Positions 1 through 9,628 of a stretch of DNA of 64,000 nt are shown here, in pieces. Both the position numbers and the translations under genes were made by a program. The first letter of the stretch is position 1, and each line of letters begins with the position of its first letter. Where the stretch lies: contig NZ_CP071182.1 in assembly GCF_017298635.1 (NCBI RefSeq), positions 3,882,001 to 3,946,000 of the forward strand, read 5' to 3'. The notes beneath the pieces are model-generated. The model was not told the origin of the DNA. It worked only from the letters and a program-made list of their open reading frames with translations, and ran no database searches. The DNA is from Paenalicyclobacillus mengziensis. GTDB taxonomy: Bacteria; Bacillota; Bacilli; Alicyclobacillales; Alicyclobacillaceae.

Positions 1-764
1 AAGTTGCCGATATCCAAGCCAAAGAACGTGATGAGTGGTATCAAGGCGTTACGCAACACGTGCTTACTAAACACGGTCGAACTATTGAGACCCTTTGCAT
101 AGGCAGTACGGACATAGTCCTTCCGACTCACTTCGAGCATCGAACCGCGGGTGTTACGACTATAGAATGCCAAGTACGAAAGCGCGATGGCGATGGCTGG
201 AAGTAACGCATGGTATATATGGTCGAGCAACGAACCAGCACCGGGACCGGTTCCAACCGCTCCCTGAGCCGGGAAAATTCGAAGGTGAATGGCAAATACG
301 TAAATCAGCAGAATTGCAAAGATGAAATACGGGACTGAAAACAAAATGAAACTAACAACAGACGTAGAATAGTCGAAGGCTGAGTAAGGTTTCCGCGACT
401 GGAAGACCCCAAGCGGAATGCCAATCCCAAGAGTAAGGATCTCTGCGGTAATGGAAAGGATCAGCGTGTTGCGAAGTGCAGGCGCCACGAGGTCTATGAC
501 CGGTTGGTGCTCAGCAAAGCTAAAACCCCAATTGCCTGTGACGAACAAAGAGACCCAGTGGATATACTGCCACCAAAGTGGCTTATCCAATCCATTTTGC
601 TTCTCGAGACTCGCAATCAGTGCCTGGGGGTCCTGGATGTTCGGATTGAGAATCGAGTTAAAAGCGTTACCAGGAGCCGCGTGCATCATGAGAAATACGG
701 CAACAGTGATAAAAAATAGCATCGGAATCATACCGAGCAAACGACGCGTGATGTAGGTTCCCAA
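1..764 (-). CDS. Oligopeptide/dipeptide ABC transporter permease (OppB/DppB type), 3' end outside window
   Basis: Inner-membrane permease of a peptide-type ABC importer. I place the start at a TTG (764) because GAAGGAGG lies 7-8 nt upstream and the protein then begins with GTYITRRLLGMIPMLFF, the usual basic stretch plus first membrane helix of this family. About 254 residues are visible. They include the periplasmic loop with NIQDPQALIASL, several hydrophobic segments, and near the window edge DYVRTAYAKGLN, which matches the EAA loop that contacts the ATPases. It follows the binding-protein gene by about 105 nt on the same strand, so it belongs to the oppD-oppF-binding protein operon. A second permease gene is expected beyond the left edge. 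Substrate (oligopeptide, dipeptide or nickel) cannot be told from sequence. Confidence 0.9.
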   Translation of the reverse strand, partial: MGTYITRRLLGMIPMLFFITVAVFLMMHAAPGNAFNSILNPNIQDPQALIASLEKQNGLDKPLWWQYIHWVSLFVTGNWGFSFAEHQPVIDLVAPALRNTLILSITAEILTLGIGIPLGVFQSRKPYSAFDYSTSVVSFILFSVPYFIFAILLIYVFAIHLRIFPAQGAVGTGPGAGSLLDHIYHALLPAIAIALSYLAFYSRNTRGSMLEVSRKDYVRTAYAKGLNSSTVFSKHVLRNALIPLITFFGLDIGN

Positions 765-869
765 ACCTTGTACCTCCTTCAAACAGGCGAGTGGGCGGGC
801 AAACCCGCCCACTTCTGCCGTAGAGATTGGAACCTGTCTAGTCCAGGTTGCCGATTCTCGTTGTTAATC

Positions 870-2633
870 TCACTGAGACAGCCACCAGTCTTGAATGTTC
901 AGAGGTCCTTGTGTACTCCAATCCTTGGCCGGGATGTTCAGTTTGCTGCTATACGCAAAGATGTTGTCAGGCGCCCACAGGAAGATGAGCGGCATCCGCT
1001 GATTGACGTTTAACTGCCACTTCACAAGAGCCTGCTTGCGGTAACTCTTGTTAAACGCTGCCGCACTGTAGGTTGCTTTAATGAGTTGGTCATTTGTCTT
1101 ATTCTTCCAGCGTTCAAAGTTAAAGGCATCGGTCGACTGCCAGAGGCCGCGCGGGTCTGGGTCTGTTGCGAGGCTCCAACCCATCAACCACATCTGGATA
1201 CTCTTGCTGTTGGTCTCAACATCCTTTGCCAAGGTGTTGAAGTCCATCGGTGAGTTCAGGGTGACCTTGATTCCAATCTTTTTCAGGTCAGCCTGGATGG
1301 CAACCGCTTCTGCCTGGGTTGTCGGGTCGCCACTCGAGTAGGACAAGGTCAAGTTCGCCTCTTTGCCGGTGCTCGGGTCGATGCGATAGCCGTTCGAACC
1401 CATCTTCCAACCAGCCTGGTCAAGCAACTGGCCGGCCTTGGTCGGATTGTAGTTGTATGGGTTCATCCCATCCGCAGTGGTTGCAGCAGCCCAGCTAACC
1501 GGAGGCAGCGGACCACTGATAACAGTGCCGAGCCCTTTCAGAATACCATCAACCATCGCCTGACGGTTCAGCCCATATTCTAAGGCCTGACGGACTTTGT
1601 AGTTCTTGAACTCAGGGAGATAATCCTTGACACCAAGGTAAGAAAAGCCGTTTTCAGGCGGCGTATAAACGGTAATTCCAGGAATCGCCTTCAGCTTGCT
1701 TGCATCTGCGGGCTTCAAACCAGTCAAAACCATCTGGATGCTGCCATTCGCAAGCAGACCTGGCACGACGTCTGGGCTCACCGTCTTCATAATCAGGTTC
1801 GTGATATGAGGCTTGCCTTGGAAATAGTTCGGATTCGCCTTCATCTGCACGCTGTCTTGACCATTGACCTGCGTAAAGGTGTACGGACCGGAAACAACAG
1901 TCGGCATCTTATCAAACGAGGCGGTGGTCCAACTCTTCATCGGAATGCTCTTTAGAACATGCTCCGGAATCGGCTGGATACCTGAAATGTCGGACCAAAG
2001 AACAGCAGCGTCAACGGTTTTAAATGTGAGTTGGAACTGCTTGCTGCTAATCTGCTTGAAACCGCCGGTTTGGGCAAACGACGTCGCTTTACCATTGCCG
2101 ATACGGGTGGAACCCACAACGGGTCCAACTAAATATCCGTACTGACCCTGCAGTGTCGTGTTATAAGTCTTGGACGCAAGGTAGTTCATTGTAAACAGGA
2201 CGTCGGCCGACGTAATCGGCTTGCCATCAGACCAGTTGGCGTTGGCGAGGGTAATCGTCAAGGTTTTCTTATCAGCAGACCAAGACCACGACTTTGCCAG
2301 GTCACCGACAAAGTTCAGGTTCTTATCGACGGTCAGCAACGGATCGAATGCATATTGAACGATGTTCGCTGTGTACAAGCTTGCATCCATATCCGGAATA
2401 AACTGATCGTCAAACTTGGTTGTCTGAGCAATCGTGAGCGTACCACCATCAACAGGCTGTCCGCTGGTACTGCCCGGTGCGCTGTTGCTGGCAGCCTGGT
2501 TACCGCTGCTGCCGGTACTATTTCCAGTTCCATTGGAGCTGCTGCCGCCACTCGTGCCACAGCCAGCTACCAACATGGTCAACGATGCCGCAAGGGCAAT
2601 CGTAGCCATGGAAGCCTTGCCAATTCGCTTCAT
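870..2633 (-). CDS. Peptide ABC transporter substrate-binding lipoprotein (SBP family 5)
   Basis: Extracellular solute receptor for the adjacent peptide importer. The 587-residue product starts with MKRIGK and a hydrophobic stretch ending in a lipobox LVAGC (Cys25), followed by a Ser/Gly/Asn-rich linker, as in a membrane-anchored lipoprotein of a Gram-positive cell. The body has the family-5 features: a DGTL-like N-terminus after the linker (GGTLTIAQ), the segment TLANANWSDGKPITSADVLFTMNY, and a C-terminal region with LMGWSLATDPDPRGLW. Length is normal for OppA/DppA. The start ATG is preceded by GGGGGT. It lies between the ATPase genes and the permease gene. Ligand specificity is not predictable. 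Confidence 0.93.
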   Translation of the reverse strand: MKRIGKASMATIALAASLTMLVAGCGTSGGSSSNGTGNSTGSSGNQAASNSAPGSTSGQPVDGGTLTIAQTTKFDDQFIPDMDASLYTANIVQYAFDPLLTVDKNLNFVGDLAKSWSWSADKKTLTITLANANWSDGKPITSADVLFTMNYLASKTYNTTLQGQYGYLVGPVVGSTRIGNGKATSFAQTGGFKQISSKQFQLTFKTVDAAVLWSDISGIQPIPEHVLKSIPMKSWTTASFDKMPTVVSGPYTFTQVNGQDSVQMKANPNYFQGKPHITNLIMKTVSPDVVPGLLANGSIQMVLTGLKPADASKLKAIPGITVYTPPENGFSYLGVKDYLPEFKNYKVRQALEYGLNRQAMVDGILKGLGTVISGPLPPVSWAAATTADGMNPYNYNPTKAGQLLDQAGWKMGSNGYRIDPSTGKEANLTLSYSSGDPTTQAEAVAIQADLKKIGIKVTLNSPMDFNTLAKDVETNSKSIQMWLMGWSLATDPDPRGLWQSTDAFNFERWKNKTNDQLIKATYSAAAFNKSYRKQALVKWQLNVNQRMPLIFLWAPDNIFAYSSKLNIPAKDWSTQGPLNIQDWWLSQ

Positions 2634-2685
2634 GTAATGACCCCCATTAAAATTTTTTTATAATCAGCGCCGCGTTGCGAATCGC

Positions 2686-3651
2686 TCAGTACAAATGGCA
2701 GGCTGTAAAATGGCCTGGAGCGATTTCTCGCAGCGACGGACGTTGACTCCGACAGACATCCATGACTTTCGGACACCGAGTGTGGAACGGGCAACCCTTT
2801 GGCGGGTTGGCAGGACTCGGAACATCCCCTTGCAGAATAATGCGTTCGCGCCGACCTTCGCGTTTTGGCTCAGGAGCAGCCGACAAGAGCGCAACCGTGT
2901 ATGGATGTAGTGGGTTGTTGTAGAGCTCTGTCTTCTCACACACTTCCACCATGTGCCCAAGGTACATAACAGCCACCCGGTCACTGATATGACGGACGAC
3001 GGCCAAGTTATGTGAAATGAAGATGTAGGAGAGGTTAAACTCCTTCTTCAGATCCACCATTAGGTTGAGGATTTGGGACTGAATTGAAACGTCAAGGGCA
3101 GAAACTGCTTCGTCTGCCACAATCAGCTTGGGGTTCAGCGCCAAAGCACGCGCTATGCCGATTCGTTGACGCTGACCGCCGGAAAACTCATGCGGGTAAC
3201 GCAACCGGTCGTCACCGCGTAAACCGACAGTTTCCAACAAATGAACCACGCGTTCAATGGCCTGCCGACGGCTTGCCGCCTGATTGACAATCATGGGCTC
3301 GGCAATGATTTCCTCAACCGCCATCTTCGGATTTAGTGAAGCGTAAGGGTCTTGGAACACCATTTGGAACTTTGGACGGACGCGCCGAAGTTGTCCTCCT
3401 GACATCTTTGTAATGTCTTCGCCATCGAAAACGATTCTGCCTTCCGTCGGCTCAAGCACGCGCATCACCATGCGTCCCGTAGTCGACTTGCCACAGCCGG
3501 ACTCACCGACAAGGCCAAGGGTCTCGCCAGGCTTTACCGTAAATGAAATATCGTCGACAGCTTTCACATGGCCCACAGTGCGCCGTAAAACACCCGCGGT
3601 GATTGGAAAGTACTTTTTCAGGTTTTGCACTTCTAATAGGTTCTCGCCCAT
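2686..3651 (-). CDS. oppF: Oligopeptide ABC transporter ATP-binding protein OppF/DppF
   Basis: ATPase subunit powering the peptide importer on the cytoplasmic face. I start it at the ATG at 3651 ([15 protein letters not shown]), 13 nt after the oppD stop and behind AAGGGA. A longer reading frame extends upstream but overlaps oppD and adds an unrelated N-terminus. The 321-residue product has Walker [10 protein letters not shown] (about 49-57), Q-loop [10 protein letters not shown], signature [10 protein letters not shown] (about 156-165), Walker B LIVADE (about 176-181) and the C-terminal oligopeptide-type extension with the cysteines of [12 protein letters not shown]. The partner gene oppD lies directly upstream. 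Confidence 0.93.
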   Translation of the reverse strand: MGENLLEVQNLKKYFPITAGVLRRTVGHVKAVDDISFTVKPGETLGLVGESGCGKSTTGRMVMRVLEPTEGRIVFDGEDITKMSGGQLRRVRPKFQMVFQDPYASLNPKMAVEEIIAEPMIVNQAASRRQAIERVVHLLETVGLRGDDRLRYPHEFSGGQRQRIGIARALALNPKLIVADEAVSALDVSIQSQILNLMVDLKKEFNLSYIFISHNLAVVRHISDRVAVMYLGHMVEVCEKTELYNNPLHPYTVALLSAAPEPKREGRRERIILQGDVPSPANPPKGCPFHTRCPKVMDVCRSQRPSLREIAPGHFTACHLY

Positions 3652-3664
3652 GTCAGCAGTCCCT

Positions 3665-4630
3665 TCATACAAGATCGCAGCGAACGAGGTGGCCGGGTTT
3701 GATTTCACGAAGTTCCGGCATGCGTTCGTAGCAACTCGGTTGCGATATCGGACAACGGTCAGCAAAGCGACAACCCACTGGGTAAGCAGTTGCATCAGGA
3801 ACCGTCCCAGGAATCGAATACAGGACTTCCTTCTCTTCTTCCAGAGATGGAATCGACTCCATCAGAGCCTTGGTGTACGGGTGCAGAGGCGCTGCAAACA
3901 GGTCATCTGCATTCACTGACTCAACGACCTGACCGGCGTACATGACCACAACGTGGTCCGCCATGTCAGCGACAACTCCCAAGTCATGCGTAATCAGAAT
4001 AATTGCGGTGTTAAAGTCTTGCCGCATCTTCTTCATCAATTCCAAGACCTGAGCCTGAATTGTAACGTCAAGAGCAGTGGTCGGTTCATCCGCAATCAGG
4101 AGCTTTGGCTCACAGACCATGGCCATGGCAATCATGACACGTTGCCGAAGACCGCCTGAGAGTTGGTGAGGGTATTCATGAACAATTTCCGTCGCACGAG
4201 GGACACCGACAAACTGCAGCATTTCAATCGCTTTCGCTATCGCTTCACGCTTTGTCAGATTACGGTGTCGCAGAAGCACCTCAGTGATTTGCTCCCCAAT
4301 CGTCAAGACGGGGTTTAATGCCGTCATTGGCTCCTGGAAAATCATCGAGATATCATTGCCACGTACATCTGTCATTTGTTTCTCAGTCAATCGGAGAAGG
4401 TCTCGTCCGTTAAAATTGACTTCACCCGCGACGATTTTGCCGCGTGGTTGTGGGACAAGCCTCATAATCGACAACGATGTCATGCTCTTGCCGGAACCAG
4501 ACTCACCCACGATACAGACGATTTGGCTCGGATAGACATTGAGGTCAATTCCGTCAACCGCTCTCACTTCCATGTCCTTGCTGATAAAGTAAGTCTTTAA
4601 GTCTTTGATCTTTAGAAGCGGTTCTGCCAC
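3665..4630 (-). CDS. oppD: Oligopeptide ABC transporter ATP-binding protein OppD/DppD
   Basis: Second ATPase of the peptide importer and first gene of the operon. Two adjacent GTG codons (4633 and 4630) follow AGGAGG. I chose 4630 for its 7-nt spacing, giving [15 protein letters not shown]. The 321-residue protein has Walker A GESGSGKS (about 42-49), Q-loop [10 protein letters not shown], signature LSGGLRQRV (about 157-165), Walker B LLIADEPT and a C-terminal Cys cluster ([14 protein letters not shown]) typical of OppD/DppD. The frame stays open to 4711, but that extension has no ribosome site. Confidence 0.93.
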   Translation of the reverse strand: MAEPLLKIKDLKTYFISKDMEVRAVDGIDLNVYPSQIVCIVGESGSGKSMTSLSIMRLVPQPRGKIVAGEVNFNGRDLLRLTEKQMTDVRGNDISMIFQEPMTALNPVLTIGEQITEVLLRHRNLTKREAIAKAIEMLQFVGVPRATEIVHEYPHQLSGGLRQRVMIAMAMVCEPKLLIADEPTTALDVTIQAQVLELMKKMRQDFNTAIILITHDLGVVADMADHVVVMYAGQVVESVNADDLFAAPLHPYTKALMESIPSLEEEKEVLYSIPGTVPDATAYPVGCRFADRCPISQPSCYERMPELREIKPGHLVRCDLV

Positions 4631-5333
4631 CACAAGACCTCCTGCCTTCGTTATTTCTACCCTGCCGGGGCCCTTCAGAAACAAAGCAGCAGCCGTACAA
4701 AGTTTGTACAACTAGTAGATTTGAAACTAGGTCAGAGAGAAGTGTTCGGTAATCTATGAATTCAAAGATTTTGAAGTCATTCTAGCTTCCACCGAACGGT
4801 TTGTAAAGAGTGAATGGCGTCCCAACAGGTTGTCAATCTTTTCTGTTTTGACAAGATTGTTCATGTTGGCCAAAGATTCACACATTACGGTCAACTTACG
4901 GGAACGTCACGAATTGGCATGTTCGTGTTCATTCTAAAAGAGTTTATCTGCCTGTGCAAGTATATTCCACCACTTTCGTAAGCGCTTTCAAATAACTGTT
5001 GAAAGTTTCCCTGTCGGAAGATACGCTTCCTATTGTCAGAATCCGTGTATCGGAATCCGTGGTTATGGCCCGTAGGCAATTCACGGCCCCTATTTTCGTT
5101 ATCCCATACCAAGCGTTGACTCTGCATGCCGGTATCTCTCGCTTCCGCTGTGGTGATGTCGTCTTGCATAGTGGTGAAGCTGAACATCAGAAATGCCGGT
5201 CTAGAAGACCGGCATTCACTGCTAAACACAGAAGGATTCGCGTCCATGAGGTCACCTGCGGCATTCACGTCCATAACGTCGCCAGTGGCTCTGCCGTTTT
5301 GCAACAGCGGGCCGGACTGTGTGGCAAGATACA
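4631..5333. other. 700-bp gap between oppD and selD without a convincing gene
   Basis: No reading frame here resembles a known protein. A 147-codon frame begins with an ATG that overlaps the selD stop codon (TAATG), but it lacks a ribosome site, is low in conserved-looking features and runs through a perfect hairpin (ATGCCGGTC and GACCGGCAT, 5193-5215). That hairpin lies about 120 nt after selD and may end its transcript, although its T-tract is poor. The part next to oppD should hold the opp promoter. I could not assign a confident -35/-10 pair. Confidence 0.5.
5193..5215 (-). terminator. Hairpin downstream of selD, possible terminator
   Basis: A 9-bp perfect stem (ATGCCGGTC / GACCGGCAT) with a 5-nt loop lies 120 nt after the selD stop. 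On the selD strand it is followed by TTTCTG, a weak U-tract, so termination is only possible. Confidence 0.4.
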
Positions 5334-6395
5334 TTAGGCCGTCACAATCACATCCGGACCCGAATCCGTCAGCTTTTCCTGCACGTCCCCGATGTGTCTC
5401 GCAAAGGTCACACCCTTGTTATGCAGCTCCGCAACAAGCTGCTGTGCTTGTTCACGTGGTACTGCGAGCAAGAGTCCACCGGATGTAATCGCATCGGCCA
5501 GCAAAACCTGAGAGAGCCCGGATACACCTGACTCAAACTCCGTATGAGGCTGTATATATTCCAAGTTTCGTCTCGTTCCACCTGGAATCGCTCCATGCTC
5601 AGCAAACCTCTCTGCGCTGCCAAGTATAGGCACCCTCTGAAATGAAAGTTGAATCCTGACCTGCGACCCCTGGGCCATCTCCAGTGTGTGACCAAGCAGA
5701 CCAAATCCAGTCACGTCTGTACAAGCGTGAACTGTGTACGACCTGGCCGTGTCCGCCGCCACTCGGTTGAGCATCGCCATGACTTGCGCGACTTCCTGCT
5801 CTTCTTCCGGCGTCGTCAAACCTTGCTTAATGGCTGTCGTAGTCACGCCGACCCCAATTGGCTTTGTCAATACAAGCGCATCACCAGGTTTGGCGCCAGT
5901 GTTTGTCCAGATGTCTTTTGGATGACAAACCCCCGTAACCGCAAGGCCGTATTTCGGGTCTGTGTCATCAATCGAATGACCACCCATGAGCACAGCCCCC
6001 GCTTCTCTCACGGTGTCAGCGCCACCTTGCAGAATCTGTGCCAAAATCTCCGGCGGTAGCTTACTAATGGGGTAGCCCACGATATTGAGCGCGGTTAAAG
6101 GCTTCCCGCCCATGGCGTAGATGTCGCTCAGTGCATTCGCCGCGGCAATTCGACCAAATAGATATGGGTCATCCACAATCGGTGTAAAGTAGTCCACCGT
6201 TTGAACCAGAGCGAGATCGTCGGATAGTTTGTAAACCCCTGCATCATCATGGGTCTGCAGTCCAACGAGGAGGTTCTCATCTGGTGTCATCACATCAACC
6301 ATCGAAAGTACCGTTTCTAGGTCCGCCGGACCTAATTTACATCCTCACCCGGCCTTTGTGGTCCATTGCGTTAAACGAATCTCGCCTTCCCCCAC
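5334..6395 (-). CDS. selD: Selenide, water dikinase with active-site selenocysteine (in-frame TGA)
   Basis: Makes selenophosphate from selenide and ATP for selenocysteine and selenouridine synthesis. The conventional reading frame only starts at an ATG at 6302 and lacks the catalytic N-terminus. Reading upstream in the same frame gives GTG (6395) behind AGGAGG with 7-nt spacing, then VGEGEIRLTQWTTKAG, a TGA at 6347-6345, and GCKLGPADLETVLS. This matches E. coli SelD (IRLTQYSHGAGCGCK) with the TGA exactly at Cys17; it is codon 17 here too. A SECIS-like hairpin follows at once. The rest is standard: ETRDDAAVY-like THDDAGVY, FGRIAAANALSDIYAMGG, LMGGHSIDD, TDVTGFGLLGH and TSGGLL. Total 353 residues, a normal length. 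An ordinary stop codon with reinitiation would give a catalytically dead fragment, which I consider unlikely. Confidence 0.93.
6316..6347 (-). promoter_or_regulatory. Bacterial SECIS-like element with the selD UGA codon
   Basis: On the coding strand the TGA (6347-6345) is followed, 10 nt later, by a hairpin TAGGTCC-GGC-GGACCTA (6334-6318). Its 7 Watson-Crick pairs can be extended by a G-U and an A-U pair. The apical loop carries GG and begins 17 nt after the TGA, within the spacing known for bacterial SECIS elements recognised by SelB. It lies inside the coding region, as in E. coli fdhF. Confidence 0.85.
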
Positions 6396-6523
6396 TGCAG
6401 TCCCTCCTCTCCAACAGCAACCGCACGACGTACACGTCGACCACTTACAGCAGCCACATACCGTGCGTGTGCCAATTTCTCTACTACAGAGCAAGGATAC
6501 AACAGCCCATCCGTGATGAAAAG

Positions 6524-7306
6524 CTAGGACCTCGATGAGGCTTGTGCTGCGAGCAGCGCACCGTACCACGTCACCCACTCGCGAGCGACGCTGTTTGCGG
6601 CCTCAAGGGGCGTCATGCCGGTAAATCGGTTTGGCGCGAGCGTTCGAAGTGTCGTCGTGGTTGCTGCATCAACGCGATAATCATTCCCGGAAGCCGCGTA
6701 AAAACGGTTGATTCGCTCGGCTGCAGCCACCATATCTACGTCAACCACGAGGCAGGCGTGCGCAAGAATATAACCGGGTCTGCTCGAACTGACTCCTGCC
6801 AGTCCACCGCGCCACGCCTGCGCTGTACCCACCAATTTCTTACCATCGACCAGGATGTTGTACGTCCCGTCGCAGTAGCTACCTAGGAGGGCGCCTGTGC
6901 TGGCTTTGAGGCCAAGTGTCCCCAGCCAATCGATGAGTGGCAGGCAAAGCAGTCGGTAGTATGCGTCCGTCGTCGCCTTCCGATGATTGCGCGGGAACAA
7001 ATAGGAAAGATGAACCACTCCCTGCCCCTGTGGAACGGCCGTACCGCCGGTCGTACGGACGACGACGTCCCATCCATCCTGCTTCAACTGTTCCATTGCC
7101 TGCTCACCTTGTAGGGACGCAACGTCCCGACGGCTGACGCCGATGCCCGGCGAAAGAGCGGATCGCCAAATCCGGATAAGCGGACGGATTTCCCCTTTGG
7201 CAACCGCTTGCCCGAGAATGACCTCGAGTTCAAGGTTTCGGGCGCTGTCCTCTATGTCATCGATCCATTGAACTTCTGTATCCTCCGGCCAAAGTGCATC
7301 TGTCAA
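6524..7306 (-). CDS. lipL: Lipoate/octanoate protein transferase, LipL-like
   Basis: Member of the biotin/lipoate A/B transferase family, 260 residues. RTTGGTAVPQGQGVVHLSYLFP is the family's RRxTGG-type acyl-binding motif, and GSYCDGTYNILVDGKKLVGTAQ carries the cysteine that forms the acyl-enzyme in LipL/LipM. The Cys-x-Gly-x-Tyr context is closer to LipL (octanoyl-GcvH to E2 amidotransfer) than to LipM, so I favour LipL. The start is TTG (7306), 8 nt after AGGAGG. The 5' end overlaps the upstream glycosyltransferase gene by 50 nt, so co-expression is likely. A 128-nt gap with the selD ribosome site follows. Confidence 0.8.
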   Translation of the reverse strand: MTDALWPEDTEVQWIDDIEDSARNLELEVILGQAVAKGEIRPLIRIWRSALSPGIGVSRRDVASLQGEQAMEQLKQDGWDVVVRTTGGTAVPQGQGVVHLSYLFPRNHRKATTDAYYRLLCLPLIDWLGTLGLKASTGALLGSYCDGTYNILVDGKKLVGTAQAWRGGLAGVSSSRPGYILAHACLVVDVDMVAAAERINRFYAASGNDYRVDAATTTTLRTLAPNRFTGMTPLEAANSVAREWVTWYGALLAAQASSRS

Positions 7307-8603
7307 GAGGCCTTCCTCCTATTCCGCGTCTCACAATGTACCACGCTCCGACTCCAAAGAAAACCGCATAGAGAGGCATCATCGGGTAGCGAAACCTGTC
7401 CCAAGCCGGAAAGAAGAAAAATATCGCAGTATTATACGCGATGTAAGTGACGAGCAAAAATGCGAAAGGCTTCCTTACGCGCCGAAACGTCTGAACTAGT
7501 CCAGTTACACTAATCATCATCCACACGTAGTAGACAATATTATTGAACCACATGTTAAAGTGGATGACGCTTTGGGATACATGTGGTGTCTGTTCAGCAA
7601 ACGTCACGCTGACCACGTTCCAATCTGTCGAGTACAGAAAGAACCACTTTTCAAATCCATTCCACAGAGTCAAGAGCGGGTGCGCTTTGTAGAACATGAG
7701 TGCAGCGTGCATGGCAACCTGGTTCTCGAGCACATCGTTTTTTAGGTATGGTAAAAGCGGGTTGACTTTCGGATTCCAACTCCAGAAATACCACCCGTTA
7801 CTATGCGTGCCTTGCCAGAGATTGACCCCGCCGTTGGTGGAGACGACCACAAAGTGATGGAGCGCAACCACGTTTCGAATGGTCACCGGCGCAACGCCCG
7901 CACATAGTGCGACCCCAAAAATGGCCGCCGCTCCGAGGGCATCGCGAACGGATCGGCCGAGTGCAAAACGTTCAAACAAGATGAGTGCAAACGGCAACAG
8001 CAGCACAATAGGCCGCACGTCTGCTGCAAGACCCATGACCAAACCAGACACAATGATGCGCCAAATGTACATTTTGCTCCACAATTTCACAGGGTCTTGG
8101 ATGTAAATCCACAGAGAGAGCGCCAGCAAAAAAGTAAACAGTTCCTCGGAACCGAGTACTGAGTTCCACTCAATCTGACTTGGCAGGAGCGTATATCCTG
8201 CCGCCGCGGCAAATCCAAACGTATCATTGTCAAAGATACGAACGGTCAATCCGTAGACCAAAAGGACGATGCCTGTACTCAACAAAATGTTGACACAGAG
8301 GCCTGCGGTGACCGACGGGCCCGTCAAATGGAACAAGAGAGACAGGAAGAACGGGTAGCCTATCGGCCAATAAGCAGTCGGATGACCGTACCACACGTAC
8401 CCCTGGCCCTTGTACATCTGTGTGGCATGGCTGAAGTACCAGGCGAAGTCATCCACCTGTGGAGGATGCATGTATAGAAGCCAGCCAAACCGCACAGCGA
8501 GATTGACCAGTACGATCCAGGCAATCCCCTGATAGACACGGCGCCTTGGCCACCGTCGCGGCTGAACCATCTGCAAAGACTCTGGTAATGCCAGATGACT
8601 CAC
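7257..8603 (-). CDS. Polytopic membrane glycosyltransferase (GT39/GT83-like)
   Basis: 448-residue integral membrane protein. After a basic N-terminus (PRRWPRRRVYQG) come about ten hydrophobic segments. The first large loop holds HPPQVDDFAWYFSHATQMYKGQGYVWYGHPTAYWPIGYPFFL, with the paired acidic residues and the G-x-P-T-A-Y/W-x-P-x-G-Y-P pattern of ArnT/PMT-like lipid-linked sugar transferases. That family moves a sugar from a polyprenyl phosphate carrier to an outside acceptor; the sugar and acceptor here are unknown. It overlaps the threonine dehydratase gene by 4 nt (ATGA), so it is translationally coupled to a metabolic gene with no obvious link. Confidence 0.8.
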   Translation of the reverse strand: MSHLALPESLQMVQPRRWPRRRVYQGIAWIVLVNLAVRFGWLLYMHPPQVDDFAWYFSHATQMYKGQGYVWYGHPTAYWPIGYPFFLSLLFHLTGPSVTAGLCVNILLSTGIVLLVYGLTVRIFDNDTFGFAAAAGYTLLPSQIEWNSVLGSEELFTFLLALSLWIYIQDPVKLWSKMYIWRIIVSGLVMGLAADVRPIVLLLPFALILFERFALGRSVRDALGAAAIFGVALCAGVAPVTIRNVVALHHFVVVSTNGGVNLWQGTHSNGWYFWSWNPKVNPLLPYLKNDVLENQVAMHAALMFYKAHPLLTLWNGFEKWFFLYSTDWNVVSVTFAEQTPHVSQSVIHFNMWFNNIVYYVWMMISVTGLVQTFRRVRKPFAFLLVTYIAYNTAIFFFFPAWDRFRYPMMPLYAVFFGVGAWYIVRRGIGGRPLDRCTLAGGYRSSMDR

Positions 8604-9628
8604 CGTAAGACTCCAGAGAAGACTTCAGGTGAAACATTCCCGCCGCTCAGCACACAAACAACGGGTCCCGTAAACCGGTAGCCGTCGCGGTGAGCTTTTA
8701 ACACAGCAGCGAGACTCGTGGCCCCCGACGGCTCCACGACGAGTTTCGCTTCGAACAAAAACCGCATGGCAGCGAAAATATCCTTTTCAGACACCAGAGC
8801 AATCTCATCGACGTTTCGCTGAACAATCGGAAACGTAAAGGAACCTGGGTGACTCGTACGTAGTCCATCCGCGATGGTGGATGTCGGGCCAATGTCTACC
8901 GCGTGACCGGCTTGAATGGATAGATACGTATCTTTTGCAAGTTCTGGTTCCACACCGACGACACGCGTCGCATGTGATGATTCCACCGCTAGTGATTTGA
9001 CTGCTGTTGAAACGCCGGAAATCAGTCCCCCGCCGCCGACCGGAACAAACACCTCACTGACTTGCGGCAGACTGCGCATGATTTCGAGCCCCGCTGTCCC
9101 TTGACCCGCGACAATGTCAGCGTCATCGTAAGGTGGAACAAACACGAGGTGCTTGTCTAGGGCCAGTCGCTCCGCGTAAGCGATACGCTCGGATGAGGTC
9201 ACGCCACACCGGACAACTTCTGCTCCGTAACCCCTGATGGCCTCTTCCTTGACGCCAATCACGTCTTCTGGCACGACGACTGTGCACGGTAGACCGACGC
9301 GCTTGGCAGCATAGGCAACAGCCTGTCCATGATTACCGGATGAAGCTGTAACCACGCCTGCGACTGCAGTGTTGGCAGCTTGTTTCTCTGCCAGTGACAA
9401 GACGAAGTTGCTTGCACCGCGCGCTTTAAATGAACCTGTTACTTGTAAGTTCTCACACTTTAGGAACACGTCTCTTCCAATCCACTCAGAGACACGATGG
9501 GCACGAATCAACGGGGTCTCCACGACAACACCGCCAATACGCATGGCGGCACGTTCAATCTCGTGAATACCAACCAAGGGAACTTGACCGGCATTAAACT
9601 TCTCAGTGTACATCTCCTCATTCGTCAT
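8600..9628 (-). CDS. Threonine (serine) ammonia-lyase, catabolic type
   Basis: PLP enzyme deaminating L-threonine to 2-oxobutanoate. The 342-residue product has the PLP-lysine motif SFKARGASNFVL, the phosphate-binding ASSGNHGQAVAYAAK, and the Gly-rich VPVGGGGLISG. It ends with GPVVCVLSGGNVSPE and lacks the C-terminal ACT-like regulatory domain of biosynthetic IlvA, so it should not be inhibited by isoleucine. It is coupled by 4-nt overlaps to the LysR gene upstream and the glycosyltransferase gene downstream. Serine dehydratase activity is also possible. Confidence 0.9.
   Translation of the reverse strand: MTNEEMYTEKFNAGQVPLVGIHEIERAAMRIGGVVVETPLIRAHRVSEWIGRDVFLKCENLQVTGSFKARGASNFVLSLAEKQAANTAVAGVVTASSGNHGQAVAYAAKRVGLPCTVVVPEDVIGVKEEAIRGYGAEVVRCGVTSSERIAYAERLALDKHLVFVPPYDDADIVAGQGTAGLEIMRSLPQVSEVFVPVGGGGLISGVSTAVKSLAVESSHATRVVGVEPELAKDTYLSIQAGHAVDIGPTSTIADGLRTSHPGSFTFPIVQRNVDEIALVSEKDIFAAMRFLFEAKLVVEPSGATSLAAVLKAHRDGYRFTGPVVCVLSGGNVSPEVFSGVLR

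Noticed and set aside
4891..5334. 147-codon minus-strand frame whose ATG overlaps the selD stop codon
   Set aside because: No ribosome site, no recognisable motif, and a perfect hairpin runs through it. The TAATG overlap alone is weak evidence.
6396..6523. Possible tRNA-Sec gene upstream of selD
   Set aside because: No TTCGA arm, no acceptor pairing and no room for a 95-nt tRNA fold could be recognised.
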